This document shows positions 25,700-33,520 of a stretch of 64,000 nt of DNA, in pieces. The stretch lies in contig NZ_SZVS01000015.1 of NCBI RefSeq assembly GCF_007670255.1, forward strand, positions 33,603-97,602, in the 5' to 3' direction. Source of the stretch: Paenarthrobacter nicotinovorans (GTDB lineage: Bacteria; Actinomycetota; Actinomycetes; Actinomycetales; Micrococcaceae). The translations under genes were made by a program, and so were the position numbers. The notes below the pieces were generated by a model that searched no databases, was not told where the DNA came from, and was given only the letters and a program-made list of their open reading frames with translations. Every line of letters starts with the position of its first letter. The stretch's first letter is position 1.

Positions 25700-26884
25700 T
25701 TGGAAGACCAGAACCGCATTGGCGTTGGCCTCATCTCGGTGGGGTGGATGGGGCGCCTGCATTCCCGCGCCTACCTCGCCACCAAACAGTTCTTCCCCGA
25801 ACTGCCGCGCCACCCCGAGCTTGTCATCGCCGCAGACCCGGACGACGCCGGCCGTCACCATGCCGAGGACGCGCTCGGTTACAGGGAAACGGCTACCGAC
25901 TACCGCAAAGTACTGGAGAACCCGGACGTCGATGTCGTCTCGATCTGCTCCCCCAACTTCCTGCATCACGAAATCGCTTTGGCCACCATCGAGGCCGGCA
26001 AGCACTTTTGGATCGAGAAGCCGATGGGCCGCAGCGCCCAGGAATCCCGCGAGATTGCCCAGGGCGCTGAGGGCGCCGGACTTATCACGTCGGTGGGCTT
26101 CAATTACCGGCATGCACCGGCCATCGCTGAGGCACGACGGTTGATCCGTTCCGGGGCGCTGGGCAAGGTGACCAACGTGCAGATCCGCCTGCTGACCAGC
26201 TACGCCTCGGACCCGAAGCAGGTGTTCACATGGCGGTACGAGCAAGCGCGCGCAGGGTCCGGCGTATTGGGCGACATCCTGAGCCACGGTTTCGACCTGG
26301 CCCAGTTCCTGGTAGGCCGCATCACCTCGGTCAACGCGGTGACGGAAACGTTCATCAAGGAACGTCCGCTGCCAGCCGGAACGTCGTCGAATTCCTTCAA
26401 CAAGGGTGAGGCCTCGGATGTGACCCGGGAGGTGGAGAACGAGGACTACACGGCCATGCTCGCCCGCTTCGAGGGCGGTGCAGTGGGCATGTTCGAGACA
26501 ACCCGCGTCGCGATCGGCCCGCACGCTGAATACATCGTGGAGGTTTACGGCACCGAAGGATCCATCCGCTGGAACTTCGAGCGCATGAACCAGCTGGAAG
26601 TCGCAACGGACCGCAGCGGATACCGGACCATCATGACCCCGCCCTCCTTCGGCGAATTCGGGCGCTTCCAGCCCAACGCCGGTCCCGGCATCGGCTTCAA
26701 CGACCTCAAGACCATCGAGGCTGCCCTGTTCCTGCGTTCGGTGGCCGAAGGCAAGCAGCTTGGACCTTCTGTGGCCGACGGTTGGTCGGCATCGGAACTG
26801 GTGGATGCCTCCCTGCGCAGCGCAGAGTCTTCCGCTTGGGTGGAGGTCCCGGAAGTCACAGGGATCACCACGTACGGGGCCTAG
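25700..26884 (+). CDS. Gfo/Idh/MocA-family oxidoreductase
   Basis: The TTG at 25700 follows AAGGAG by 6 nt and gives 394 residues; the open frame extends 20 codons upstream without a ribosome site. The cofactor loop is VGLISVGWMGRLHSRAY, the family Lys is in WIEKPMGRS, and GSGVLGDILSHGFDLAQFLVG carries the predicted catalytic Asp and His. It is the only plus-strand enzyme gene of the island. Oxidation of a sugar or cyclitol hydroxyl is the family expectation. Confidence 0.88.
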   Translation: MEDQNRIGVGLISVGWMGRLHSRAYLATKQFFPELPRHPELVIAADPDDAGRHHAEDALGYRETATDYRKVLENPDVDVVSICSPNFLHHEIALATIEAGKHFWIEKPMGRSAQESREIAQGAEGAGLITSVGFNYRHAPAIAEARRLIRSGALGKVTNVQIRLLTSYASDPKQVFTWRYEQARAGSGVLGDILSHGFDLAQFLVGRITSVNAVTETFIKERPLPAGTSSNSFNKGEASDVTREVENEDYTAMLARFEGGAVGMFETTRVAIGPHAEYIVEVYGTEGSIRWNFERMNQLEVATDRSGYRTIMTPPSFGEFGRFQPNAGPGIGFNDLKTIEAALFLRSVAEGKQLGPSVADGWSASELVDASLRSAESSAWVEVPEVTGITTYGA

Positions 26885-26901
26885 GCTCCTGCGACAAAGA
26901 T

Positions 26902-26933
26902 GGAGGCCGGATCGCGTGATCCGGCCTCCTTTT
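26902..26933. terminator. Strong bidirectional terminator
   Basis: A 12-bp GC-rich stem (GGAGGCCGGATC and its complement) with a 4-nt loop and TTTT follows the Gfo/Idh/MocA stop. It also lies just past the convergent aldehyde dehydrogenase gene. Confidence 0.88.
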
Positions 26934-26960
26934 GCTGCGCTGAAACTTAGTCGCTGTAAC

Positions 26961-28316
26961 CTACTTCGCGAAGCGGAACAGCTTCTTGTTCGCGAACTCC
27001 AGCATGCCCACCTTGCCCAGCTCACGTCCGTAACCGGACTTCTTGACGCCACCGAAGGGCACGTCCGCACCGCTAAGGTCGTAGGCACCCACGAAGACCA
27101 TGCCGACGTCGAGCTGGTTTCCGACGCGCTCGGCGCGCTCAACGTCGTCGCAAATCACTACCGAACCCAGGCCGTACGGCGAGGAGTTGGCCAGCTTGAT
27201 GGCTTCCTCGTCGCTGCTGACCTTGTACAGCTGCGCAACAGGGCCGAAGAGTTCCTCGCTGTAGACGTCCATGGCCGGCGTGATGTTCGTGATCACTGTC
27301 GGGGTGAACACGTTGCCCTGGGGCTCATTGTTCCCAACCAGGATCTCTGCGCCTTGGTCAAGGGCACCCTGCACCTGGGAAGCCAGGAACTTTGTGGCCG
27401 AATCGGAGGACATCGGTCCGAAATCGCCGTTCTCGTAGGACTGTCCGGCGATGGCTGCCTTGAACTTCCCGGAGAACTCGTCGAAATACTTGTCCAGCAC
27501 CACGATCCTCTTGGAACCGTTGCAGGACTGGCCCGTGTTGCCCATGCGGCCCATCACGGCCTTCTTCACGGCAAGGTCCACGTTGTCCGTGTCCAGGACC
27601 AGGAACACATCGGCGCCGCCGAGCTCCAGCACGCACTTCTTCAGCGCACGTCCGGCCTGTTCAGCCACGATCGCTCCCACCTGCTCGGAGCCGGTGAGCG
27701 AGACACCCTGCACCCGGTCGTCCGCGATCATGGTGGAGATCTGCTGGTGGGTGGCGAACAGGTTGACGTAGGCACCCTCCGGGAAGCCTGCATCGCGGAA
27801 GAGCTCTTCCAACGCCAGCGCCGACTCCGGACACTGGCTGGCGTGCCGGACAATGACGGTATTGCCCAGGATGATGTTGGGAATCGCGAACCGGGCCACC
27901 TGGTAATACGGGTAGTTCCACGGCATGATGCCCAGGATCACACCGAGGCCCTGGTAGCGGAAGAAGCTCCGCAGCCCGTCGGCTACCTCCAGTTGCTCAT
28001 CGGCGAGCCATTCTTCGGCGTGCTCCGCGAAGGCCGCAGCGATGGTACCGGAAAACTCGGCTTCGCCAACGGCTTGGTGGAGGGGTTTGCCCATCTCGCG
28101 GTTGATGATTGCCGCAAGCTTGTCCTTGCGCTCGACAAACAGCTCCGCGAGGCGTTTGGCCAGGGCAGCGCGCTCGGCGACTGTAGTGGTGCGGGACCAC
28201 TCCTGGTAGGTCTGTTGGGCGGCGCTGAGCCCAGCTGCCACCTCTGCGTCAGTGGCCGCTGGGTACTCGGCGTAGATGGTTCCGGTAGCCGGATCAGTAA
28301 CGGCAAATGTGCTCAT
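26961..28316 (-). CDS. NAD(P)-dependent aldehyde dehydrogenase, succinate-semialdehyde type
   Basis: This 451-residue ALDH has GIMPWNYPYYQVARFAIP (active-site Asn in PWN), the general-base Glu in LELGGADVFLVL, the nucleophile Cys in GNTGQSCNGSKR, and a C-terminal GGVKKSGYGRELG motif. It belongs to the shorter class that includes succinate-semialdehyde and related dehydrogenases. It is the second gene after the IolD-like enzyme, so its aldehyde may come from that branch; CoA-dependent IolA-type activity is not indicated. Confidence 0.9.
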   Translation of the reverse strand: MSTFAVTDPATGTIYAEYPAATDAEVAAGLSAAQQTYQEWSRTTTVAERAALAKRLAELFVERKDKLAAIINREMGKPLHQAVGEAEFSGTIAAAFAEHAEEWLADEQLEVADGLRSFFRYQGLGVILGIMPWNYPYYQVARFAIPNIILGNTVIVRHASQCPESALALEELFRDAGFPEGAYVNLFATHQQISTMIADDRVQGVSLTGSEQVGAIVAEQAGRALKKCVLELGGADVFLVLDTDNVDLAVKKAVMGRMGNTGQSCNGSKRIVVLDKYFDEFSGKFKAAIAGQSYENGDFGPMSSDSATKFLASQVQGALDQGAEILVGNNEPQGNVFTPTVITNITPAMDVYSEELFGPVAQLYKVSSDEEAIKLANSSPYGLGSVVICDDVERAERVGNQLDVGMVFVGAYDLSGADVPFGGVKKSGYGRELGKVGMLEFANKKLFRFAK

Positions 28317-28354
28317 AATGATTGCTCCTTGGTCAGTAAATCCCGTAAAAGAAA

Positions 28355-28388
28355 CGGGCGGGACCGCTGGATGGAGCGGTCCCGCCCG
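28355..28388 (-). terminator. Attenuator-like hairpin between iolD-like and ALDH genes
   Basis: A perfect 14-bp stem with loop GGATGG lies just past the IolD-like stop. On the minus strand it is followed by TTTCTTTTAC, so part of transcription probably ends here before the ALDH gene. Confidence 0.65.
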
Positions 28389-28394
28389 GTGCGC

Positions 28395-30356
28395 CTAGCG
28401 TGCGTCAGGTGCGGTGGTGGCAGCGTAGAAGCGCTGCCGCTCACGGCCCTTGAGGTGCTTGGCAGCACCCTCCAGGGTGGCGGGCCGCTCCGAGGTCATC
28501 GGAGCTCCAACGTCCCAAAAGGCGCCGTTGCCGGAAAGGTAGCGCCACGGCTCCACCCGGGCGACGATCACTGCGGGACCCTCGGCCTCCTGCGCCTCGG
28601 TGAGGGCGGCAGAGAACTCCTCGACCGTCGTCGTCGACCATGCCGCACAGCCCATGCTGGCCGCGTTGGCGGCGATGTCGAACTCGAGTACTGCCCCGTC
28701 CAAACGGCCGGACTCCTTGCTGCGTTCCCGGTACTGGGTGCCGAATTCGCGGCCCGGACCGCCCTTGGCAACCTGCAGCGGCCAAATGCACTGGTGGCCG
28801 CGGTTGTCGATCACGATCGTGATGATCTTCTTGCGTTCCTGGACGGCCGTGACCAGTTCCGTGGGCTGCATGAAGTAGGTGCCGTCACCGATCAGGACAT
28901 ACACCTCGCCCGGCGCGTCATCGCGGGCGATCCGGTAACCCAGGCCTGCGGGGATCTCGTGGCCCATGCAGGAGTTGGCGTACTCAAAGTGGATTTCGGT
29001 GCCGTTGGACGGGTCCCAGGCCTTGTGGATACCTTCGACCACGCCGCCGGAACCCAGGATCAGGGCGTCCTGGCTGGTGGTGCGCTTGTTGAGCACGTCG
29101 ATCACCTGGGCCTGGCTCATCAGTTCGCCCGGGAAGGCCTGGAGGTCGTGCTTGCGCACTTCCAGCGTGGCCTTGCGTGCGTCCGCGATGTCGCTGCGGA
29201 ACTCGTCCGACGTCGAGTACCCGACGGCGGTGAGCCGCTCACGCAGGCCGGCCAGGTTGAGCCTGGCATCGCCGATGACGGGGAACGAGCCCATCTTGTG
29301 GGCGTCGAACGAACCCACGTTGAGGTTCACGAACTTCACGTCCGGGTTCTGGAACAGCGAATGCGAGGCGGTGATGAAGTCCTGCAGGCGCGAGCCAACG
29401 GTAATGACGCAGTCCGCGCCGTCGGCGATCTCATTGGCACCCACGGTTCCGGTCACGCCCAGCGCACCGAGGTTGAGGTCGGTGCTGGGTCCGCTTCCCT
29501 TGCCCGCGTAGGTCTCGGAGACCGGGATGCCGAACTCGGAGCTGAAGCGCGCCAGTTCTTCCTGTGCCTTGGAGTAGCGGACGCCGCCACCGGCGATCAG
29601 CAGCGGACGCTTGGCGTTGCGGATGATTTCCGCGGCGTCACGAAGCTCGTCCTCAACAGCCGGACGACGGCGGATGTGCCAGACGCGCGGGGTGAAGAAG
29701 GACTCCGGGAAGTCGAACTCCGCGCCCTGGATGTCCTGCGGCAGACAAACCACCACGGCACCGGTTTCCACGGGATCGGTGAGGACGCGCATTGCCTCCG
29801 GGAGCGTGGACAGCAACTGGGCGGGGTGCGTGATGCGGTCGAAGTAGCGGCTGACAGGACGGAAGCAGTCGTTGGCGGACACGTCGCGTTCCACCGGGTG
29901 CTCGATCTGCTGCAGCACGGGATCGCCGAAGCGGTTGTTGATGATGTCCGCGGGGAAAAGCAGCACGGGCAGGCGGTTGGTGGTGGCTGTGGCGGCACCG
30001 GAAACCATGTTGGTGGATCCCGGACCGGCGGAAGCGGTGCAGGCCAGGGTGGCGGCACGGTTGGAGGCCTTGGCGAAGCCGATGGCCGCGTGGACCATGG
30101 ACTGTTCGTTCTTGCCCTGGAAGTGCGGGAAGTCCACACCGTACTCGTCGATGCCCTGGGCCAGGCCCACGGAGTTGCCGTGCCCGAAGATGCCGTACAT
30201 GCCGGCGATCAGGCGGCGTTGTTCGCCGTCGAGTTCGCTGTACTGGACCTGCAAATACTCGACGATCGCTTGTGCGACAGTGCGGCGGCGGACGGCCTTT
30301 TTATCGGCTGCGATATTGACCTCGGTGCCGATATCAGCAGCGGCTGTGCTAGTCAT
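28395..30356 (-). CDS. iolD: IolD-like ThDP-dependent trihydroxycyclohexanedione hydrolase
   Basis: At 653 residues this matches IolD (about 640) and not acetolactate synthase (about 570). The N-terminal PYR domain carries YGIFGHGNSVGLAQGI and the ThDP-activating Glu in FQGKNEQSM; the C-terminal domain carries the Mg/ThDP motif IGDGTYFMQPTELVTAVQ and VIDNRGHQCIWPLQV. IolD cleaves the ring of 3D-(3,5/4)-trihydroxycyclohexane-1,2-dione to 5-deoxy-glucuronate in inositol breakdown. In this window iolB, iolC, iolE and iolJ are missing, so the enzyme may act on another cyclic diketone. A dyad site lies upstream. Confidence 0.88.
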   Translation of the reverse strand: MTSTAAADIGTEVNIAADKKAVRRRTVAQAIVEYLQVQYSELDGEQRRLIAGMYGIFGHGNSVGLAQGIDEYGVDFPHFQGKNEQSMVHAAIGFAKASNRAATLACTASAGPGSTNMVSGAATATTNRLPVLLFPADIINNRFGDPVLQQIEHPVERDVSANDCFRPVSRYFDRITHPAQLLSTLPEAMRVLTDPVETGAVVVCLPQDIQGAEFDFPESFFTPRVWHIRRRPAVEDELRDAAEIIRNAKRPLLIAGGGVRYSKAQEELARFSSEFGIPVSETYAGKGSGPSTDLNLGALGVTGTVGANEIADGADCVITVGSRLQDFITASHSLFQNPDVKFVNLNVGSFDAHKMGSFPVIGDARLNLAGLRERLTAVGYSTSDEFRSDIADARKATLEVRKHDLQAFPGELMSQAQVIDVLNKRTTSQDALILGSGGVVEGIHKAWDPSNGTEIHFEYANSCMGHEIPAGLGYRIARDDAPGEVYVLIGDGTYFMQPTELVTAVQERKKIITIVIDNRGHQCIWPLQVAKGGPGREFGTQYRERSKESGRLDGAVLEFDIAANAASMGCAAWSTTTVEEFSAALTEAQEAEGPAVIVARVEPWRYLSGNGAFWDVGAPMTSERPATLEGAAKHLKGRERQRFYAATTAPDAR

Positions 30357-30441
30357 GCGTTCTCCTAAATTCGTAGGTGCGTCGGCATTTGCAAACCGAT
30401 TCGCCCGAACATCAGGTTTTCACCGCGGGGAAGCAAAGTTG

Positions 30442-30458
30442 TGTCCCAGTTTGGGACG
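30442..30458. promoter_or_regulatory. 17-bp dyad, site F (upstream of the IolD-like gene)
   Basis: TGTCCCAGTTTGGGACG, one mismatch at the last base. Its centre is 94 bp before the IolD-like start. It lies between that gene and the terminator at 30481. Confidence 0.65.
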
Positions 30459-30480
30459 CGGGCCACGTGCCCGGACACGC

Positions 30481-30528
30481 AAACAGCAGCCGACGGCGGT
30501 AAGTGCGTACCGCCGTCGGCTGCTGTTT
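30481..30528. terminator. Long perfect terminator hairpin
   Basis: Two perfect 21-bp arms enclose a 6-nt loop, followed by GTTTT on the plus side and TTT on the minus side. It ends the large minus-strand operon that begins at 38827. Confidence 0.88.
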
Positions 30529-30541
30529 GTTTTCGCTTGTC

Positions 30542-31675
30542 TTAGTCGAAGCGGTAAGGCTCCTGCGGTCCCACGGAGGGCAGCGGCCGGGGCCGCTCGC
30601 AGGTGCTTTCGATCGCGATGTGCTTGCCCTGCTCCGAGGAGGCCTCGAAGGCGAGGAGGACTTCCAGCACGTGGTAGGCGAAGTCGCCGCCCGTCCGGGG
30701 TTCCACGCCGTTGCGGATGGCGTAGCCGAACTCGGCCAGGCCGATGCCGCGGTAGGCATCGTCGCGGTGGGTGATGGGCGTTTCGCGCCAGTCGCCGCCG
30801 CCCGGAGGCGTCATGTCCAGCGCGAGGTCGCCCGGCTCACCGCGCCGCAGCACGGGAGCGCCGGAGAAGTGGTCCGGGTTCGGTGCCGCCAAGGAACCAC
30901 CGGTGCCGTAGATCTCCAGGTGCGGCAGGTTGTGGTTCCAGATATCCCAGCTGACGATCACTGTGGCAGAGGCGCCGGACTCGAAGTCGAGGGTGCCCGT
31001 GACATGCGTGGGGGTCTGGATCTGGATGACTTCACCGTCCTTGCCGGGGCGGGGACGGGTCTCGGACGAACGCGGCGTGGTTGCGGAGACGCGGGAAACG
31101 GGGCCGAAGAAGTTCACCAGGTTGGTGATGAGGTACGGTCCGATGTCCAGCATGGGGCCTGCGCCGGGGCTGTAGAACGGGTCCACGTTCGGGTGCCAGT
31201 GCTCGTAGCCCCTGCACGCGAAGGAAGCGAAAGCTGCAACGGGCTCACCGATCCAGCCGTCGTCGATGAGCTTGCGGCTGGTCTGCATGCCGGAACCCAG
31301 GAAGGTGGTGGGCGCGGAGCCCACTTTGACGCCGGCCTCCCGCGCCGCGTCCAGGATCTGCTTCGCTTCCTCAAGGGACGTGGCGAAGGGCTTCTCGGAA
31401 AGGACGTGCTTGCCGGCCGCGATCGCCTGGAGCGTGACCGGCGCGTGGAGCTTGGGCGGTGTGAGGTTCAGGACCAGCTCCACGTCCTCATCCGCGAGCA
31501 ACTCGTCCGGAGTGAGTGCTTTGGGAACTTCATACTCGGCGGCGCGCTTCCGCACGGCCTCGGGATTCACATCCGCGAGCGCCACGATGTCCACGTCAGG
31601 GTGGACGCCGATCTTGTCCAGGTATTGGTTGAGGACGTTTCCGACGCCGATAATGCCGACTCGAATGGGTTCCAT
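30542..31675 (-). CDS. Gfo/Idh/MocA-family oxidoreductase
   Basis: This 377-residue protein has the Rossmann loop VGIIGVGNVLNQYLDK, family Lys in LSEKPFATSLEEA, and GAGPMLDIGPYLITNLVNFFG in place of the usual HxxD motif, a pattern of the glucose-fructose oxidoreductase and UDP-sugar-like branch (D-I-G-P-Y). The last gene of the operon running from 38827. It is diverged from the other two dehydrogenases of this family in the window, so it probably acts on a different intermediate. Confidence 0.86.
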   Translation of the reverse strand: MEPIRVGIIGVGNVLNQYLDKIGVHPDVDIVALADVNPEAVRKRAAEYEVPKALTPDELLADEDVELVLNLTPPKLHAPVTLQAIAAGKHVLSEKPFATSLEEAKQILDAAREAGVKVGSAPTTFLGSGMQTSRKLIDDGWIGEPVAAFASFACRGYEHWHPNVDPFYSPGAGPMLDIGPYLITNLVNFFGPVSRVSATTPRSSETRPRPGKDGEVIQIQTPTHVTGTLDFESGASATVIVSWDIWNHNLPHLEIYGTGGSLAAPNPDHFSGAPVLRRGEPGDLALDMTPPGGGDWRETPITHRDDAYRGIGLAEFGYAIRNGVEPRTGGDFAYHVLEVLLAFEASSEQGKHIAIESTCERPRPLPSVGPQEPYRFD

Positions 31676-31704
31676 GTGAATCTCCGTTTAATGATTGTTG
31701 GAAC

Positions 31705-31738
31705 ATCCCGGGGCGAGGACTATACCCCGCCCCGGGAT
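31705..31738 (-). terminator. Hairpin between hyuB-like and Gfo/Idh/MocA genes
   Basis: A perfect 11-bp stem (ATCCCGGGGCG) with a 12-nt loop in the 82-bp gap. No T-run follows, so processing or partial attenuation is likely. Confidence 0.5.
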
Positions 31739-31757
31739 GGGTTGCGATAGCTGCGGT

Positions 31758-33518
31758 TTAGCCGGCCAGGCGTTCCTCGCGGGTCTTCGCCGTGGCTGCC
31801 TCGTCGATGGCACCGTCGGTGATGACCACGCCGTAGTGGGCTGCCGCGGCCTCAAGGGTCACCCGGGACTCGCGGTAGTCGTCCAGGACGGCCAGCACGT
31901 CGCGTTCGAGCGGGTCGCCGTATCCGCCGCCGCCGGGGGTGATGGAAACGACCTTCTCGCCCGACTGCAGGTCGTAGCGGCCCACTACGGGAATTTCGCG
32001 GCGTTCGCCGGTCTTGAGGTCCTCCACCCACGCGGACGGTTCCGCTCCGTCGTGGCCACCGCGGACACCCTTCGGCGGGTTGATCTTGCCTTCGATGCCA
32101 TAGGTAAGGGTGACGCTCTCGCCGCGGGGCTCCATGGTGACGCGTGTGGCGAGTCCGCCACGCTGGCGGCCGGCTCCGCCGGAGTCGGCAACCAAGGTGC
32201 GCTCGTGGACCAGGATCGGGTAGCGCTGCTCGTCCACTTCCACGCTGTCGTGGTACAGCAGGGCGCCGCATACGGGACGCTGGTAGGTGGGCCAGCCGTC
32301 TACATAGGGGGTCGCCGGACCACCGACGCCGCCTACCAGGATCTGGTTGACGTAGGGGTTGCCATTGCGTTCGTCCGTTCCTGAGATGACCGACTTGGCG
32401 GGTGCCTGGCCGGCCGCACCCTCGGCGGTGCCGTAGCCGTCGTCGATCTGGGAGAAAGCGGCCTGGACGATGTTGACCACGCGGTCAGCGAGGTTCGTGG
32501 TGCCGGAGGAACAAGAGTACGGGTGCTTGGGAACACCGACGGCGCAGCCGTCCCGCAGCAGCACCTCGACGCGACGGAAGGTTCCCGCATTGCTCGGCAG
32601 ATTCTCCGGGATGCCGGAAAGGATGCCGGCCAGGGCGGCGCCGGTGGCAGTTGCCTTGGTGAGGTTCAGGCCGTTGGGCAGGTTGTCCGGGTTGTCGCGC
32701 AGGTCGATCACCACCTTGCCCTGCTTGGGCTTCACCTCGAGGGTTGCCTGCAGCTGCACGCCCTCCGGGCCGGTTCCGGGGAACGGATCGTGAGCGGACG
32801 CGCCGTGGAGGACGTACTCGGGCAGCTTCTCGATCGCGCTGGCGGTGAGGCGCTCGGAGTAGTCGAACCAGGCGTCCACGAAGTCCACCAGGTCATCCAC
32901 GCCGAACTTCTCGGCGAGTTCATGGATGCGGCGCTCGGCGATGCGCGAGGCGCCGACGGAGGCCAGGTAGTCGCCGTACCACTGGTCCGGAACACGGATG
33001 CGGGACCGGCACATGCGGATGATGTCGTCGATGTCCGTGTAGTCGCGCTGGATCCGCACGCAGGGGAAGATCAACGCGCCTTCCTCGTACACGTCCCGCG
33101 CGGTGGCGAAGAACGTGGTGGGAAGCGAGTTGCCGCAGTCGGCCTGGTGGGCCTTGGTCACGGCGGTGAAGAGGTGGCGGCCCTGGATGAAGATGGGCAC
33201 CAGGATCACGTGGTCTGCTGCGTGTGAGTTACCCATGTAGGGGTCGTTGTGCAGGAACGCGTCGCCTTCGCGGATGTCCTTGTGGAGTTCCACCATGTCC
33301 TCGCCCAGCGGGCCGGCACCGAAGACGTGCACGGGAACACCTTCAGCCGCGGCAAGCAACTGGTTGTCCGCGGTCAGCACGGCACAGGAGAAGTCGCGGG
33401 CCGTGTTGATCACGGAAGAGCGGGCGGAGCGGAGCAGTCCGCTGGTCATCTCGCGGACAATGCCGTCGAATGCGTTGGCAAGGACCGAGAGCTTTACGGG
33501 ATCGAATTCGCGGGTCAC
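31758..33518 (-). CDS. hyuB: HyuB-type hydantoinase/oxoprolinase subunit B
   Basis: The GTG at 33518 lies 2 bp after the hyuA stop with AAGGAGG as ribosome site. The 586 residues match the hydantoinase B family: EGDAFLHNDPYMGNSHAADHVILVPIF near the start, and GGGGYGDPLERD near the end. HyuA and HyuB form ATP-dependent amidohydrolases (N-methylhydantoinase, 5-oxoprolinase) or related carboxylases (acetone, acetophenone). The subunit carries the part of the active site that accepts the phosphorylated intermediate. Confidence 0.9.
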   Translation of the reverse strand: MTREFDPVKLSVLANAFDGIVREMTSGLLRSARSSVINTARDFSCAVLTADNQLLAAAEGVPVHVFGAGPLGEDMVELHKDIREGDAFLHNDPYMGNSHAADHVILVPIFIQGRHLFTAVTKAHQADCGNSLPTTFFATARDVYEEGALIFPCVRIQRDYTDIDDIIRMCRSRIRVPDQWYGDYLASVGASRIAERRIHELAEKFGVDDLVDFVDAWFDYSERLTASAIEKLPEYVLHGASAHDPFPGTGPEGVQLQATLEVKPKQGKVVIDLRDNPDNLPNGLNLTKATATGAALAGILSGIPENLPSNAGTFRRVEVLLRDGCAVGVPKHPYSCSSGTTNLADRVVNIVQAAFSQIDDGYGTAEGAAGQAPAKSVISGTDERNGNPYVNQILVGGVGGPATPYVDGWPTYQRPVCGALLYHDSVEVDEQRYPILVHERTLVADSGGAGRQRGGLATRVTMEPRGESVTLTYGIEGKINPPKGVRGGHDGAEPSAWVEDLKTGERREIPVVGRYDLQSGEKVVSITPGGGGYGDPLERDVLAVLDDYRESRVTLEAAAAHYGVVITDGAIDEAATAKTREERLAG

Positions 33519-33520
33519 GG

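Noticed and set aside
28395..30356. IolD as proof of a full inositol pathway
   Set aside because: None of iolB, iolC, iolE or iolJ is in the window, so only the single enzyme is claimed.
26760..30368. Plus-strand open frame of 1202 codons
   Set aside because: It is antisense to the aldehyde dehydrogenase and IolD-like genes, with no family match in the translation.
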